12,692 nucleotides of DNA from Streptomyces aureocirculatus (GTDB lineage: Bacteria > Actinomycetota > Actinomycetes > Streptomycetales > Streptomycetaceae): NCBI RefSeq assembly GCF_000720475.1, contig NZ_JOAP01000092.1, positions 1 through 12,692 on the forward strand, in the 5' to 3' direction. Made by a program: the position numbers and the translations under genes. Under the pieces are notes generated by a model. That model had not been told where the DNA came from. It made no database searches and saw nothing but the letters and a program-made list of their open reading frames with translations. Below are positions 1 through 5,989 of this stretch, one piece after another (within the stretch, counting starts at the first letter, position 1; each line of letters starts with the position of its first letter).

Positions 1-66
1 TTCCAGAACTACCTCGACCAACGCGAGATCCCTCGCCTGAAGTCCTGGCGAACCCTGGGCACTTGA
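1..66 (+). CDS. 3' end of an unidentified gene (partial)
   Basis: An open frame enters from the left edge and ends at a TGA at 64-66, giving 21 residues that end in KSWRTLGT. Codon choice fits a real high-GC gene. The fragment is too short to assign to a family. A copy of the repeat found before both SUKH genes starts 35 bases downstream, so this could be the end of another gene in the same array, or the end of a transposase. Neither can be shown from what is visible. Confidence 0.4.
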   Translation, partial: FQNYLDQREIPRLKSWRTLGT

Positions 67-100
67 CTGCGCCGGTATCAAGATCACCGACAGAGTCAAG

Positions 101-120
101 CTGAGAGCCCGTCTTGAAAC
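101..120 (+). repeat. Conserved 20-bp element upstream of SUKH gene 1 (copy 1)
   Basis: The element reads CTGAGAGCCC-G-TCTT-GAAAC. A near copy lies at 741-761 (CTGAGAGCCC-A-TCTTT-GAAAC, one substitution and one inserted T). The gap to the following start codon is 39 bases here and 40 bases for copy 2, while the sequence in between is not conserved. That constant position suggests either a shared regulatory element (TTGAAA resembles a -35 hexamer, but no good -10 follows) or the edge of a tandem gene-duplication unit. Confidence 0.6.
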
Positions 121-159
121 CCTCCGGCGGGCAGAGGCCTGGGCTGGAATGATCCCAGG

Positions 160-744
160 ATGACTTCGTCGGTGGCCCAGTCCTGGAGCCGTATCGAGAG
201 GTGGCTCGTCCAACACGCGCCCGGCACGTTCGCGGCTCTGGAGCCTCCGGCGGAGGCCTCAGCCATTGCAGCGGCTGGAGAGGTCATCGGCCAGTCACTT
301 CCCGAGCCGCTGGTCGAGTCGCTGCTGCGGCACAACGGCACGGGCGATGACGATCTGCTGCCCCCGTTTTGGAGGCTGCTCAGCGTGCAGAACATCGCCA
401 GCGACTGGCAGCTGGGCATGAGGATCTACCGCGATGTATTCGACGGCATCGAGGAGGACGATCCCGACGAGGACTTCGGACCGTGGTGGCACTCCCACTG
501 GATCCCCTTCGCCAGTGACGGCGGTGGAGACAGCCTCATCATCGATCAGCGTCCGCACCGCTGCCGCGGAAGGGTCGGCGAGGCCGATCACGAGCAGGGG
601 ACCCGCTTCGGCTCACACCCCATGTGGTCGTCACTTCCGGCGCTCTTGGACGCGACCGCCACGGCCCTGGAGACAGGCATGGCAGTGGATGGTTACCTGC
701 CTGTCGTGGCCGATGAGACCGAACTGGGCTGGGAGATCCTCTGA
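160..744 (+). CDS. SMI1/KNR4 (SUKH) family protein
   Basis: A 194-residue protein with the layout of Streptomyces SMI1/KNR4 proteins. The N-terminal helix contains RIERWLVQHAP (residues 11-21). A segment LPEPLVESLLRHNG (47-60) matches the 'LP..l..ll..hNG' signature. The core strand pair WIPFASDGGGDSLIID (114-129) is followed by a GRVGEADHEQGTRF stretch and a C-terminal helix. SUKH domains often act as immunity proteins against polymorphic toxins, but many stand-alone actinobacterial copies have no known partner, and no toxin gene is visible here. The ATG at 160 lacks a well-placed ribosome binding site. A GTG at 172 would align better with the start of the paralogue at 802, so the start is uncertain. 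A second SUKH gene follows directly on the same strand. Confidence 0.85.
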   Translation: MTSSVAQSWSRIERWLVQHAPGTFAALEPPAEASAIAAAGEVIGQSLPEPLVESLLRHNGTGDDDLLPPFWRLLSVQNIASDWQLGMRIYRDVFDGIEEDDPDEDFGPWWHSHWIPFASDGGGDSLIIDQRPHRCRGRVGEADHEQGTRFGSHPMWSSLPALLDATATALETGMAVDGYLPVVADETELGWEIL

Positions 745-761
745 GAGCCCATCTTTGAAAC
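741..761 (+). repeat. Conserved element upstream of SUKH gene 2 (copy 2)
   Basis: Second copy of the element at 101-120. It overlaps the stop codon of the first SUKH gene (TGA at 742-744) and ends 40 bases before the GTG start of the second, disrupted SUKH gene. Confidence 0.6.
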
Positions 762-949
762 GTGATGGATGTCTTCGCTGACAAGGGGAGAGGGAGGACA
801 TGTGACTGTCGAGGAGTCGTGGGAAAAGATCGAACGCTGGATAGCTCAGCACGCCCCGGAAGAAGATCCGCTGCCGGCTCCTTGCACTCGCGCAGATCTG
901 GAGCGCTTGTACGAGTCTGTCGGGGGCTTGCAAGCTCGTTGGTCCGTCC

Positions 950-1767
950 GTGGGGAAGAGGGATGCGCGACCGTGGGTCGTCTCGGACGAACTGTGGTCG
1001 CTGATTGAGCCGTTGCTGCCGGGTCCGGGTCCGAAGCTGGTTGCGGGGCGGCCACGAGTGCCTGACCGGCAGGCTATGTGTGGGATCCTGTTCGTTCTGC
1101 ACACCGGCATTCAGTGGGAGTACTTGCCCCAGGAGCTGGGCTTCGGGTCCGGCATGACCTGCTGGCGGCGCCTTGCGGCGTGGAACGAGGCCGGCGTGTG
1201 GGATCAGCTCCATGCCGTCCTGCTGACGAAGCTGCGGGTGGCGAAGCAACTGGACTGGTCCCGGGCGGTGATCGACTCCAGCCACGTGCGGGCCGCTCGA
1301 CGACGCCCAAAAGCGGACCGAGCCCGGTCGGCCGTGCACGTCCAGGCAGCAAACACCACGTCTTGGCCGACGGGCAGGGCATCCCGCTCGCGGTGTCGCT
1401 GACCGGCGGCAACCGCAACGACGTCACCCAGTTGATGCCCTTGCTCGCGAAAGTTCCGTCTGTCCCGGGCCTGGCCGGACGCCCGCGACGGCGCCCGGAC
1501 ACCCTGCTCGGCGATCGCGGCTACGACCACGACAAGTACCGCCGCCTCGTCTGGGCGCAGGGCATCAAACCGGTGATCGCCCGTCGCGGCATCCTTCATG
1601 GATCCGGGCTCGGAGTTCACCGGTGGGTCGTCGAGCACACCAACGCCTGGCTGCATGGCTTTCGACGCCTACGCATCCGCTGGGAACGACGCGACGACAT
1701 ACATGAAGCGTTCCTCGGGCTCGCCACTTGCCTCATCACCCACCGACACGTCCAACGCCTTTGTTAG
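950..1767 (+). CDS. IS5-family transposase, two overlapping frames joined by -1 frameshift
   Basis: The first frame starts at GTG 950 (VGKRDARPWVVSDELW, a typical start for this group) and would end at 1402 without slippage. The second frame carries the C-terminal half and ends at TAG 1765-1767. A slip at CCCAAAA (1306-1312) joins them without a gap, giving RRRPKSGPSPVGRARPGSKH and a product of about 272 residues. The DDE triad is complete: D109 in VIDSSH, D189 in LLGDRGYD and E229 in RWVVEHTN. The usual signatures GIPLAVSLTGGNRND and the C-terminal HRHVQRL are present. Only the fused product has all three catalytic residues, so frameshifting is needed for transposition. The element could still be active if both ends are intact. 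Confidence 0.85.
1306..1329 (+). promoter_or_regulatory. Programmed -1 frameshift signal in the transposase gene
   Basis: CCCAAAA at 1306-1312 is a canonical X-XXY-YYZ heptamer in the correct phase (C CCA AAA, codons CCA 1307-1309 and AAA 1310-1312). Three bases later a 5-bp stem (GACCG 1316-1320 with CGGTC 1325-1329, loop AGCC) can form. The spacing is shorter than the usual 5-9 bases, so its stimulating role is uncertain. Re-reading base 1312 gives the frame that contains the second and third catalytic residues. Confidence 0.75.
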
Positions 1768-2136
1768 GACCTCTTAACGACGCCAACCTGGAGAAAGGAG
1801 ACAAGCCTTTCCTCGTCCCTTTCGCAGCATTGAGCGTTACGCAGCTCCTGGTCGACACGAGGACAGGCAGACTCGGCTGGTGGGACATCGAACAGTGCTT
1901 CCACTGGGAGGTGGATCCCCTTTGGAGCTCCTTCGCCAGGGCCCTGGGCTTCGTCGGGGACTTGCTGGCCTCACCGCGCCCTTGGATCGCGACACTGCCG
2001 GGCGACGACGAGTGGGAAGTAACCGACAGAGATCCGGATTTCCCCGGGACGCTCGCATGGACCGAAGGCCCCGTCGACTGACCTTCAAACGGCCTGGCAG
2101 CAGACCCCGAGTACCTCGCGCCCCGGGCCCCCCCTG

Positions 2137-2298
2137 AGCACCCTTGGGCCTGCTCACGGTCTTGATGGTCAGGTGGAGGAACGCCTTCGCCCAGTCCACG
2201 AGCGTGCCCGCGTAGGCCGAGTCGGCCCAGACGACGGTGATTTCGGGATGCATGAGCCGAAGCCGGAAGAGGGCTTCGCGGGCGGCTTTACCGGTCAC
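2137..2298 (-). pseudogene. Internal relic of an IS5-family transposase
   Basis: About 54 codons on the minus strand encode VTGKAAREALFRLRLMHPEI, then VVWADSAYAGTLVDWAKAFL and HLTIKTVSRPK. This is the centre of a common actinobacterial IS5-type transposase and includes the second catalytic Asp (in WADSAYAG). The N-terminal part with the first Asp and the C-terminal part with the Glu (normally a WVVERSLAW-like motif) are missing, and no inverted ends are visible. The relic stops abruptly at a C/G-rich run near 2130, 50 bases after the broken SUKH gene. It is unrelated in position to the nearly complete IS at 922-1773. Confidence 0.75.
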
Positions 2299-2387
2299 CA
2301 ACCCGTAAGCGTTGCTTTGACCTGCTCTGATGCATTGCTGCCATGTCAGCGACGTAGGCAAGTCACGAAGTCGGGCGGTGTATCTGC

Positions 2388-3167
2388 CTAGGTCTGGCTT
2401 GGAGGTCTTGGCGTCCGCCTTCGGCGTGACCAGGCGTTCTTGGCTCGCCAAGCGGCGAACGCGAGGATCGTGAAAACGATCAGCAGCGTACTGAAGTTCA
2501 AGGAGTAGACGTAGGCGAGGTGCACTGCTTGGCCCTGTGTAACCCACCACGAAAGCAGGCCGGACAAAAGGAGCACAACGAGGCCACCGCCCAGCATGAC
2601 GAACGTGAGCACCCTTGAGGCGACGTGACTCTGCTGAATTGGGTCCCGTCTTTCATGAACGGTGACGTCGATCATGCTCTGACCCACGACCGTCAGGGCG
2701 ATCAGGGTACCGTGGCCGACCATATGCCGGGGCAGGGGCAGAACCCCCTGGGCTTCCTCATCAGCTGGGATGGGCGCACCGGCGGCAATGCGGCCGATGA
2801 GGGGGACCTGAGCCACAGCGGCAGCACTCTCTGCCCGGTCAGCGCGGGCGGTCAGGTAGGCATCGGAGGGCACGGTCTGGCGGCTGGTCCCGAGAAGATC
2901 TAGAGCTCGCTGTGTCGGCACATACGCGCGAGGCCGGTGGGGGTCGCGCTTGACGAACTGTTTCCGTTCGAGTGCCTTGATTTGATACGCCACGGAGCTC
3001 GTGGATGCGAGATCTGCATGCTGGCCGATTTCTCGCATGGACGGCGGATAGCCCCGCTCAAGCCACGATCTGACGAGGTACGTGACGATGCGGCGCTGGC
3101 GCTGAGTCAGGCCGTCGGAGTCCTCACGGCCGCCGGCAGGCCGTCCGCTTCTCGTTCTGACAGCCAT
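2388..3167 (-). CDS. LexA-like repressor with truncated protease domain fused to a membrane tail
   Basis: A 259-residue protein starting at ATG 3167 behind GAGGGGGA. Residues 19-84 are a LexA winged helix: LTQRQRRIVTYL, YPPSMREIGQHADLASTSSV, then an ALERK and DPHRPRAYVP segment. Residues 120-137 contain the linker VPLIGRIAAGAPIPADEE with the LexA-type Ala129-Gly130 cleavage bond. Residues 156-167 are LTVVGQSMID-like and keep the catalytic serine (S164). In true LexA the protease fold then continues to the catalytic lysine. Here, from about residue 168, the sequence changes to HERRDPIQQSHVASRV and two hydrophobic segments (about 186-208 and 222-240), ending in a basic tail (SRRRRTPR). The catalytic lysine is absent, so self-cleavage is not expected. 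The membrane tail suggests a tethered regulator, or a chimera made by deletion between a lexA-like gene and a membrane protein gene. Divergent from the DUF6924 gene. Confidence 0.75.
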   Translation of the reverse strand: MAVRTRSGRPAGGREDSDGLTQRQRRIVTYLVRSWLERGYPPSMREIGQHADLASTSSVAYQIKALERKQFVKRDPHRPRAYVPTQRALDLLGTSRQTVPSDAYLTARADRAESAAAVAQVPLIGRIAAGAPIPADEEAQGVLPLPRHMVGHGTLIALTVVGQSMIDVTVHERRDPIQQSHVASRVLTFVMLGGGLVVLLLSGLLSWWVTQGQAVHLAYVYSLNFSTLLIVFTILAFAAWRAKNAWSRRRRTPRPPSQT

Positions 3168-3223
3168 TGCGCGTCCCCCTCGATCTCATGTGCCAATGAC
3201 CGTAACTCCGCACGCGCGGAATG

Positions 3224-3237
3224 CGAATGGCATTTCG
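3224..3237. promoter_or_regulatory. Possible LexA/SOS-box-like operator
   Basis: CGAATGGCATTTCG has the half-sites and spacing of the Gram-positive/actinobacterial SOS box (consensus CGAAC-N4-GTTCG). The outer CGAA and TTCG are exact, but the inner C and G are T and T on the plus strand. It lies 57 bases upstream of the start of the LexA-like gene, where an autoregulatory operator would be expected. The imperfect inner positions make this a weak candidate. Confidence 0.35.
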
Positions 3238-3268
3238 ACCGCAAGTAGCGAGACGGACGGGGCGACCC

Positions 3269-3282
3269 GCGCACAACCGCTC
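3269..3282 (+). repeat. 14-bp direct repeat, copy 1
   Basis: GCGCACAACCGCTC, identical to 3460-3473 and in the same orientation, with 191 bases between the starts. Both copies lie in the divergent intergenic region. Function unknown. Confidence 0.6.
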
Positions 3283-3319
3283 GGCTTCAAGATGAGTGCT
3301 GTTCGGGTTGGGAGGCAGC

Positions 3320-3331
3320 TCTTGCGCAAGA
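3320..3331. repeat. 12-bp perfect palindrome
   Basis: TCTTGCGCAAGA is fully self-complementary and sits near the middle of the divergent intergenic region. It could be a protein-binding site for a dimeric regulator. No matching second copy was seen in the window. Confidence 0.45.
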
Positions 3332-3459
3332 AGGGTGCAGGCAGCTCCGGTGCGTTCCTGCACCAGCGGGGGGCAGAGCAAGGAGCTGCTTCGTGGCACG
3401 CAGCCCGGCCTCCTGTGAGGTGACCGCTGCCAGCGGGGCTCTGTGGCGGAGGCCCCGAA

Positions 3460-3473
3460 GCGCACAACCGCTC
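3460..3473 (+). repeat. 14-bp direct repeat, copy 2
   Basis: Second copy of GCGCACAACCGCTC (see 3269-3282), 113 bases upstream of the start of the DUF6924 gene. Confidence 0.6.
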
Positions 3474-3586
3474 CTGCGACACCCTTGTGGACTGCGCGGG
3501 GTGCTGTGCCGCGTCGGGGTTGTCAGTGCTGGTCGGCAGAATCGCAGAACGTGCACTGCGGCACGTCCTGAACTACTGGAGGCTTC

Positions 3587-4492
3587 ATGTCGTTCATGCC
3601 GTACCCGAAACTCCCCCGGACCGCTCCTGGTGAACTGCCGCTGATCAGCACCTGTTACGAGAAGGGCCGGGCGCAGTGGGGCAGGGTGCTGCCCGCCCTG
3701 GGCGGTGAGACCAGGCGCGTCGTCATGCCACCGGGCAGCGGGATACGGCTGCGTGTGGCGAAGCACCCGCGGTGGGACTCTCTCCCGGGCGGCCATATGC
3801 CAGCGCTGGTCCAGCAGCAACCTGCCCCGCCGTTCGCTGTACTGGTGGACAGCGCCTGCGTCTACGGCGGCGACGGCGTGCTCCTGGTGGACTTGCGTCA
3901 TATCCCCGGGCGCGGGGTGCGGGTCCGCATCCGCCAGCTCAGGTCGGTGGTGGAGTCGTTAGCGGGCGGCTCGCTTCACTTCGACGACTTGGTGCGGGGC
4001 ATGGACCGGTTCGGTTTCTACCAAGGCGCCAACGATCAGCCAGCCGTGGCCACGCCCACCACGGTGGCCCGCACCGGTTTTCCCCATCTCCCGGCGGTCG
4101 AGGAAACACTCCTGGTGCGGACCGATTTCAGCGATGCCGCGTCCTGGCAGGCCATCGTGTCCTTCCTGGACGAGGCCTCAGCAGCCGAGGGGCCCGCAGA
4201 AGACGACACCTTCAGCGAAGCCGTTGACCTGATCGCCACCGTCGTGGACGACCGGGCGTTTGAGGACCTCCAGCCACCTCAGGTGCCCGCGCTGGTGCCT
4301 TGCAGGATTTCGGCGCGCCCGACGATGGTCGCGCTCGCCGATGCGGTGACCATGTCCGGCCCGGAGCGCCTTCTGTTCGTCGTCGATCTGTACGACACCC
4401 CCGGGCAGGCGGCTCGTATCCGGCTGGACGAGGCAGGGCTGATGGCCGTCAATCTGGAACTTTCCAACATGGACTTCGGAGACTTCGTATAA
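3587..4492 (+). CDS. Protein with two tandem DUF6924-like domains
   Basis: A 301-residue protein starting at ATG 3587 after TGGAGG. The second half (about 174-301) has the DUF6924 pattern: LLVRTDFSDAASWQAIVSFL, VDDRAFEDL, LLFVVDLYD and LSNMDFGDF. The first half repeats the same order more loosely: LISTCYEKGRAQWGRVLPAL (19-38) against LLVRTDFSDAASWQAIVSFL, RWDSLPGGHMPALV (62-75) against AFEDLQPPQVPALV, VLLVDLRHIPG against LLFVVDLYDTPG, and LHFDDLVRGMDRFGF (130-144) against MDFGDFV. The second copy stops right after MDFGDFV, so it lacks the short tail that copy 1 keeps. DUF6924 has no known function. No signal peptide or membrane segment is seen. It is probably cytosolic. The link with neighbouring SUKH genes as an immunity-type protein is only a suggestion. 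Confidence 0.8.
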   Translation: MSFMPYPKLPRTAPGELPLISTCYEKGRAQWGRVLPALGGETRRVVMPPGSGIRLRVAKHPRWDSLPGGHMPALVQQQPAPPFAVLVDSACVYGGDGVLLVDLRHIPGRGVRVRIRQLRSVVESLAGGSLHFDDLVRGMDRFGFYQGANDQPAVATPTTVARTGFPHLPAVEETLLVRTDFSDAASWQAIVSFLDEASAAEGPAEDDTFSEAVDLIATVVDDRAFEDLQPPQVPALVPCRISARPTMVALADAVTMSGPERLLFVVDLYDTPGQAARIRLDEAGLMAVNLELSNMDFGDFV

Positions 4493-4974
4493 GCTTGTCC
4501 TACCTTCCAAGCGTGAGTCTGAGGCGGTCATTCGTAAGATCGTCGGGCCCGAGGGTTCTGGGTATGGCTGTGAGCTTGTCGCCGTTGGTACTGACAATGA
4601 GGGCCGGGCGTCCGTTGCCCCCTCCCCAGCGGTGAACGGGTCGGGCAAGAAGGACAGGACGGTTTCGACTGCCGCCGCGGTCGCGTGCGTGTGGGGCGGC
4701 GGCCTGATCGGTTCCTGCGCCCCGGCACGGCGATACCTTGACGGGTGCGCAGATCACCAGCTATCGGATTCTCGCAGGAGACGATGCCGTGCGATGCTGG
4801 TGCGGCCCGGCGGCACCTGACCGAAGCCGATGCTGCCGCAGGGCAGACCACGTGGTGGGGCGCTTGAGCTGTGCAGCGGCCGGTGCCCGGCTCGAATTCG
4901 GCGCGCGAGCCCGGAGTGGCTTTGCCTGGCACAGTACGCCCACGTGCAAGTGGCGGCGACCAGCGCCAGAAAGC
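4493..4974. other. Region without a convincing gene
   Basis: About 480 bases between a plus-strand gene end and a minus-strand gene end. Short frames on both strands lack consistent third-position G/C bias, recognisable motifs or ribosome binding sites. One minus-strand stretch ending at 4500 (GGGNGRPALIVSTNGDKL) looks mildly protein-like and might be a gene remnant. No clear terminator hairpin with a T-run was found, although the two flanking genes converge here. Confidence 0.5.
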
Positions 4975-5583
4975 CTAGGCCGGGACGGCTTCCGGCTCGG
5001 CGGAGACGGTTGGCGTGCTGGGCTCCGGTGCGCTGTAGAACACGGCCGTGCCCTGCTTGCGGCGCTCGGTCCTGCCCTTGGCGACCAGGTTTTCCATGGT
5101 GGTACGGACCACCGTGGGCTTGATGCCGCGGTCGGGGTGGGTCTTGGCGAGGGCTTCGGTCACCTCGGAGATGGAGCGGGGTTCACGCTGCTGCACCAAA
5201 TGGCCATGGATGAGTTCAACCAGCGTGGGCCCGGTGCTTCGTTGGGCCGGTACCTTGGGTGTGCCAGCGGCCGCGGGCGCAGTTTGCTTGGCACGGGACG
5301 GGGCCGCCTTGACCGGCTTCTTGCGAGACGCAGCGGGCGTGGCCGTCTTCTTGCGCGAAGAGGCATTCTTGGGTCCGGCCGTGGTTGCCCCGGGGGCACC
5401 GAGGACTTGCTGCATGTTGGTCAGCTTCTGCTGGTCGTCCTCGAGCACACGCAGCCTGTCCTGCAGTGCGTCGGCTTCAGCCCGGATGCGTTCCTGCTCC
5501 TGGAGCTTGGATTCCAGGTCCGCGGCCAGACGAGCCGCGTAGGCTTCCTGGATTCCGGCCGTTTCTGTCTTGGCGTCTGGCAT
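4975..5583 (-). CDS. Coiled-coil, Lys/Ala/Pro-rich, winged-helix-like protein
   Basis: A 202-residue protein starting at ATG 5583 with AAAGGG about 8 bases upstream. Residues about 12-60 form a predicted coiled coil (Leu/Glu/Gln/Arg-rich, with AEADALQDRLRVLEDDQQKL). Residues about 65-115 are a low-complexity Lys/Ala/Pro/Ser linker resembling the tails of histone-like proteins (SSRKKTATPAASRKKPVKAA). Residues about 117-185 look like a winged helix: a helix LVELIHGHLVQQ, then ISEVTEALAKTHP, VVRTTMENLVAKG and a wing ERRKQGTAVFYSAP. The layout suggests a self-associating DNA-binding protein. This is inferred from architecture rather than a named family. A likely promoter and a dyad lie just upstream, so it may be autoregulated. 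Confidence 0.75.
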   Translation of the reverse strand: MPDAKTETAGIQEAYAARLAADLESKLQEQERIRAEADALQDRLRVLEDDQQKLTNMQQVLGAPGATTAGPKNASSRKKTATPAASRKKPVKAAPSRAKQTAPAAAGTPKVPAQRSTGPTLVELIHGHLVQQREPRSISEVTEALAKTHPDRGIKPTVVRTTMENLVAKGRTERRKQGTAVFYSAPEPSTPTVSAEPEAVPA

Positions 5584-5607
5584 ATGTCAGCCCTTTCATG
5601 GCGCGTG

Positions 5608-5646
5608 AGACATGCGGTGTATAGGTTGTGGCAGCGTCGCATGTCT
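5608..5646. promoter_or_regulatory. Interrupted 9-bp inverted repeat over the promoter of the coiled-coil gene
   Basis: AGACATGCG (5608-5616) and CGCATGTCT (5638-5646) are perfect reverse complements separated by 21 bases. Their centres are 30 bases apart, close to three helical turns, which would place two half-sites on one face of the DNA. The arms flank the proposed -10 region of the minus-strand gene, and the distal arm overlaps its -35 region. This fits an operator bound by a dimer or tetramer, possibly the gene's own winged-helix product. Confidence 0.5.
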
Positions 5647-5647
5647 T
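5618..5647 (-). promoter_or_regulatory. Candidate promoter for the coiled-coil gene
   Basis: On the minus strand, AAGACA (5647-5642, four of six matches to TTGACA) is followed after 18 bases by TATACA (5623-5618, four of six matches to TATAAT). Transcription would start near 5611, leaving a leader of about 28 bases that contains the AAAGGG ribosome binding site. Confidence 0.4.
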
Positions 5648-5989
5648 GATCATGGTGGTGTGTTTGTCCACCTCTACCTGACCCGGAGCAGTAAGTCGAT
5701 GCCCCGGACGTGTGCTGAACTGAAGGCAGGAATGTCGAAATGGACTTGGCGAGCCTATCCCCAGCCAGTCTGACCACGGTGTCGGCGTGCGCTGCCGGAT
5801 GCGCCAGCAGGGGGGGTGACGCTCATGCGTTTGATGGGGCTGACCTGGCGTTGGCCTGGGTGTGCGGACGCATCTGCTTGCGCGGCGTCGGCGCTCCCAC
5901 CTGTGCCGAACCTGCACGCGTCAACTCTTGGTGCACAGGAAAGGGCAGGACACTGCGCGGGCGGGCCGGTGAAGGCTACCGTCGAGTGC
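5647..5989. other. Intergenic region between divergent genes
   Basis: About 340 bases upstream of the HATPase-like gene. Open frames continue upstream of 5990, including a GTG at 5816 after a run of seven G, but the encoded sequence (Trp/Cys/Ala-rich, no family features) does not look coding. No clear promoter for the plus-strand gene was identified. Confidence 0.4.

Larger units (their letters stand above)
922..1773 (+). mobile_element. IS5-family insertion sequence (IS427-like group)
   Basis: A compact element of about 0.85 kb with a single transposase gene read through a -1 frameshift, as in the IS427 group of IS5. The right end is placed at the last C of CCAACGCCTTTGTTAGGACC-TC (1752-1773). 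The left end is placed at about 922 because 922-942 matches the reverse complement of the right end imperfectly (about 13 of 21 positions, with shared CGTTGG). No target-site duplication is visible, consistent with loss of flanking DNA. The left boundary is tentative; the right boundary is better supported because SUKH coding sequence resumes directly after it. Confidence 0.75.
802..2081 (+). pseudogene. SMI1/KNR4 (SUKH) gene split by an IS5-family insertion
   Basis: The 5' part starts at GTG 802 behind AGGGAGGA (791-798). It encodes an N-terminus like that of the neighbouring SUKH protein, with ESWEKIERWIAQHAP and then ADLERLYESVGG. It runs into the IS element near 922. The 3' part resumes after the IS, in another frame, at about 1775. 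It encodes LNDANLEKGDKPFLVPFAA, LLVDTRTGRLGWWD and a C-terminal helix, ending at TGA 2079-2081, which is the second half of a SUKH domain. In the intact neighbour about 95 residues separate the 'QHAP' helix from the 'PF' strand. Here only about 40 remain outside the IS. Roughly 50-55 residues (about 150-165 bp), including the expected 'LP...hNG' segment, are therefore missing, so the insertion was accompanied or followed by a deletion. The gene should be non-functional. Confidence 0.8.
3168..3586. other. Intergenic region between divergent genes (LexA-like and DUF6924)
   Basis: About 420 bases with no convincing gene. The reading frames here lack coding bias or only mirror neighbours. It should hold the promoters of both flanking genes. 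Visible structure includes a LexA-box-like dyad (3224-3237), a 12-bp perfect palindrome TCTTGCGCAAGA (3320-3331) and two copies of GCGCACAACCGCTC (3269-3282 and 3460-3473). The ribosome binding site of the plus-strand gene is TGGAGG at 3577-3582. Confidence 0.6.

Noticed and set aside
539..1339. Long minus-strand open frame of 266 codons opposite the SUKH gene and the IS.
   Set aside because: It is a mirror of plus-strand genes in GC-rich DNA; it has no motifs and crosses the IS boundary.
1204..1656. Minus-strand open frame within the IS.
   Set aside because: It lies entirely opposite the transposase, which has a full DDE triad on the plus strand.
2300..2396. Minus-strand segment RYTARLRDLPTSLTWQQC, faintly like part of an IS30-type transposase ('LPTSLTWDQG').
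   Set aside because: Only about ten positions resemble the motif, there is no flanking similarity, and the key Asp is absent. Chance cannot be excluded, so it was not annotated.
3287..3901. Minus-strand 204-codon open frame crossing the divergent intergenic region into the DUF6924 gene.
   Set aside because: No motif, Arg/Ala/His-rich composition typical of antisense frames, and it overlaps a well-supported gene.
4738..5649. Plus-strand open frame of 303 codons opposite the coiled-coil gene.
   Set aside because: Gly/Arg-rich antisense mirror; the minus strand has a coherent coiled-coil and winged-helix product with a ribosome binding site.
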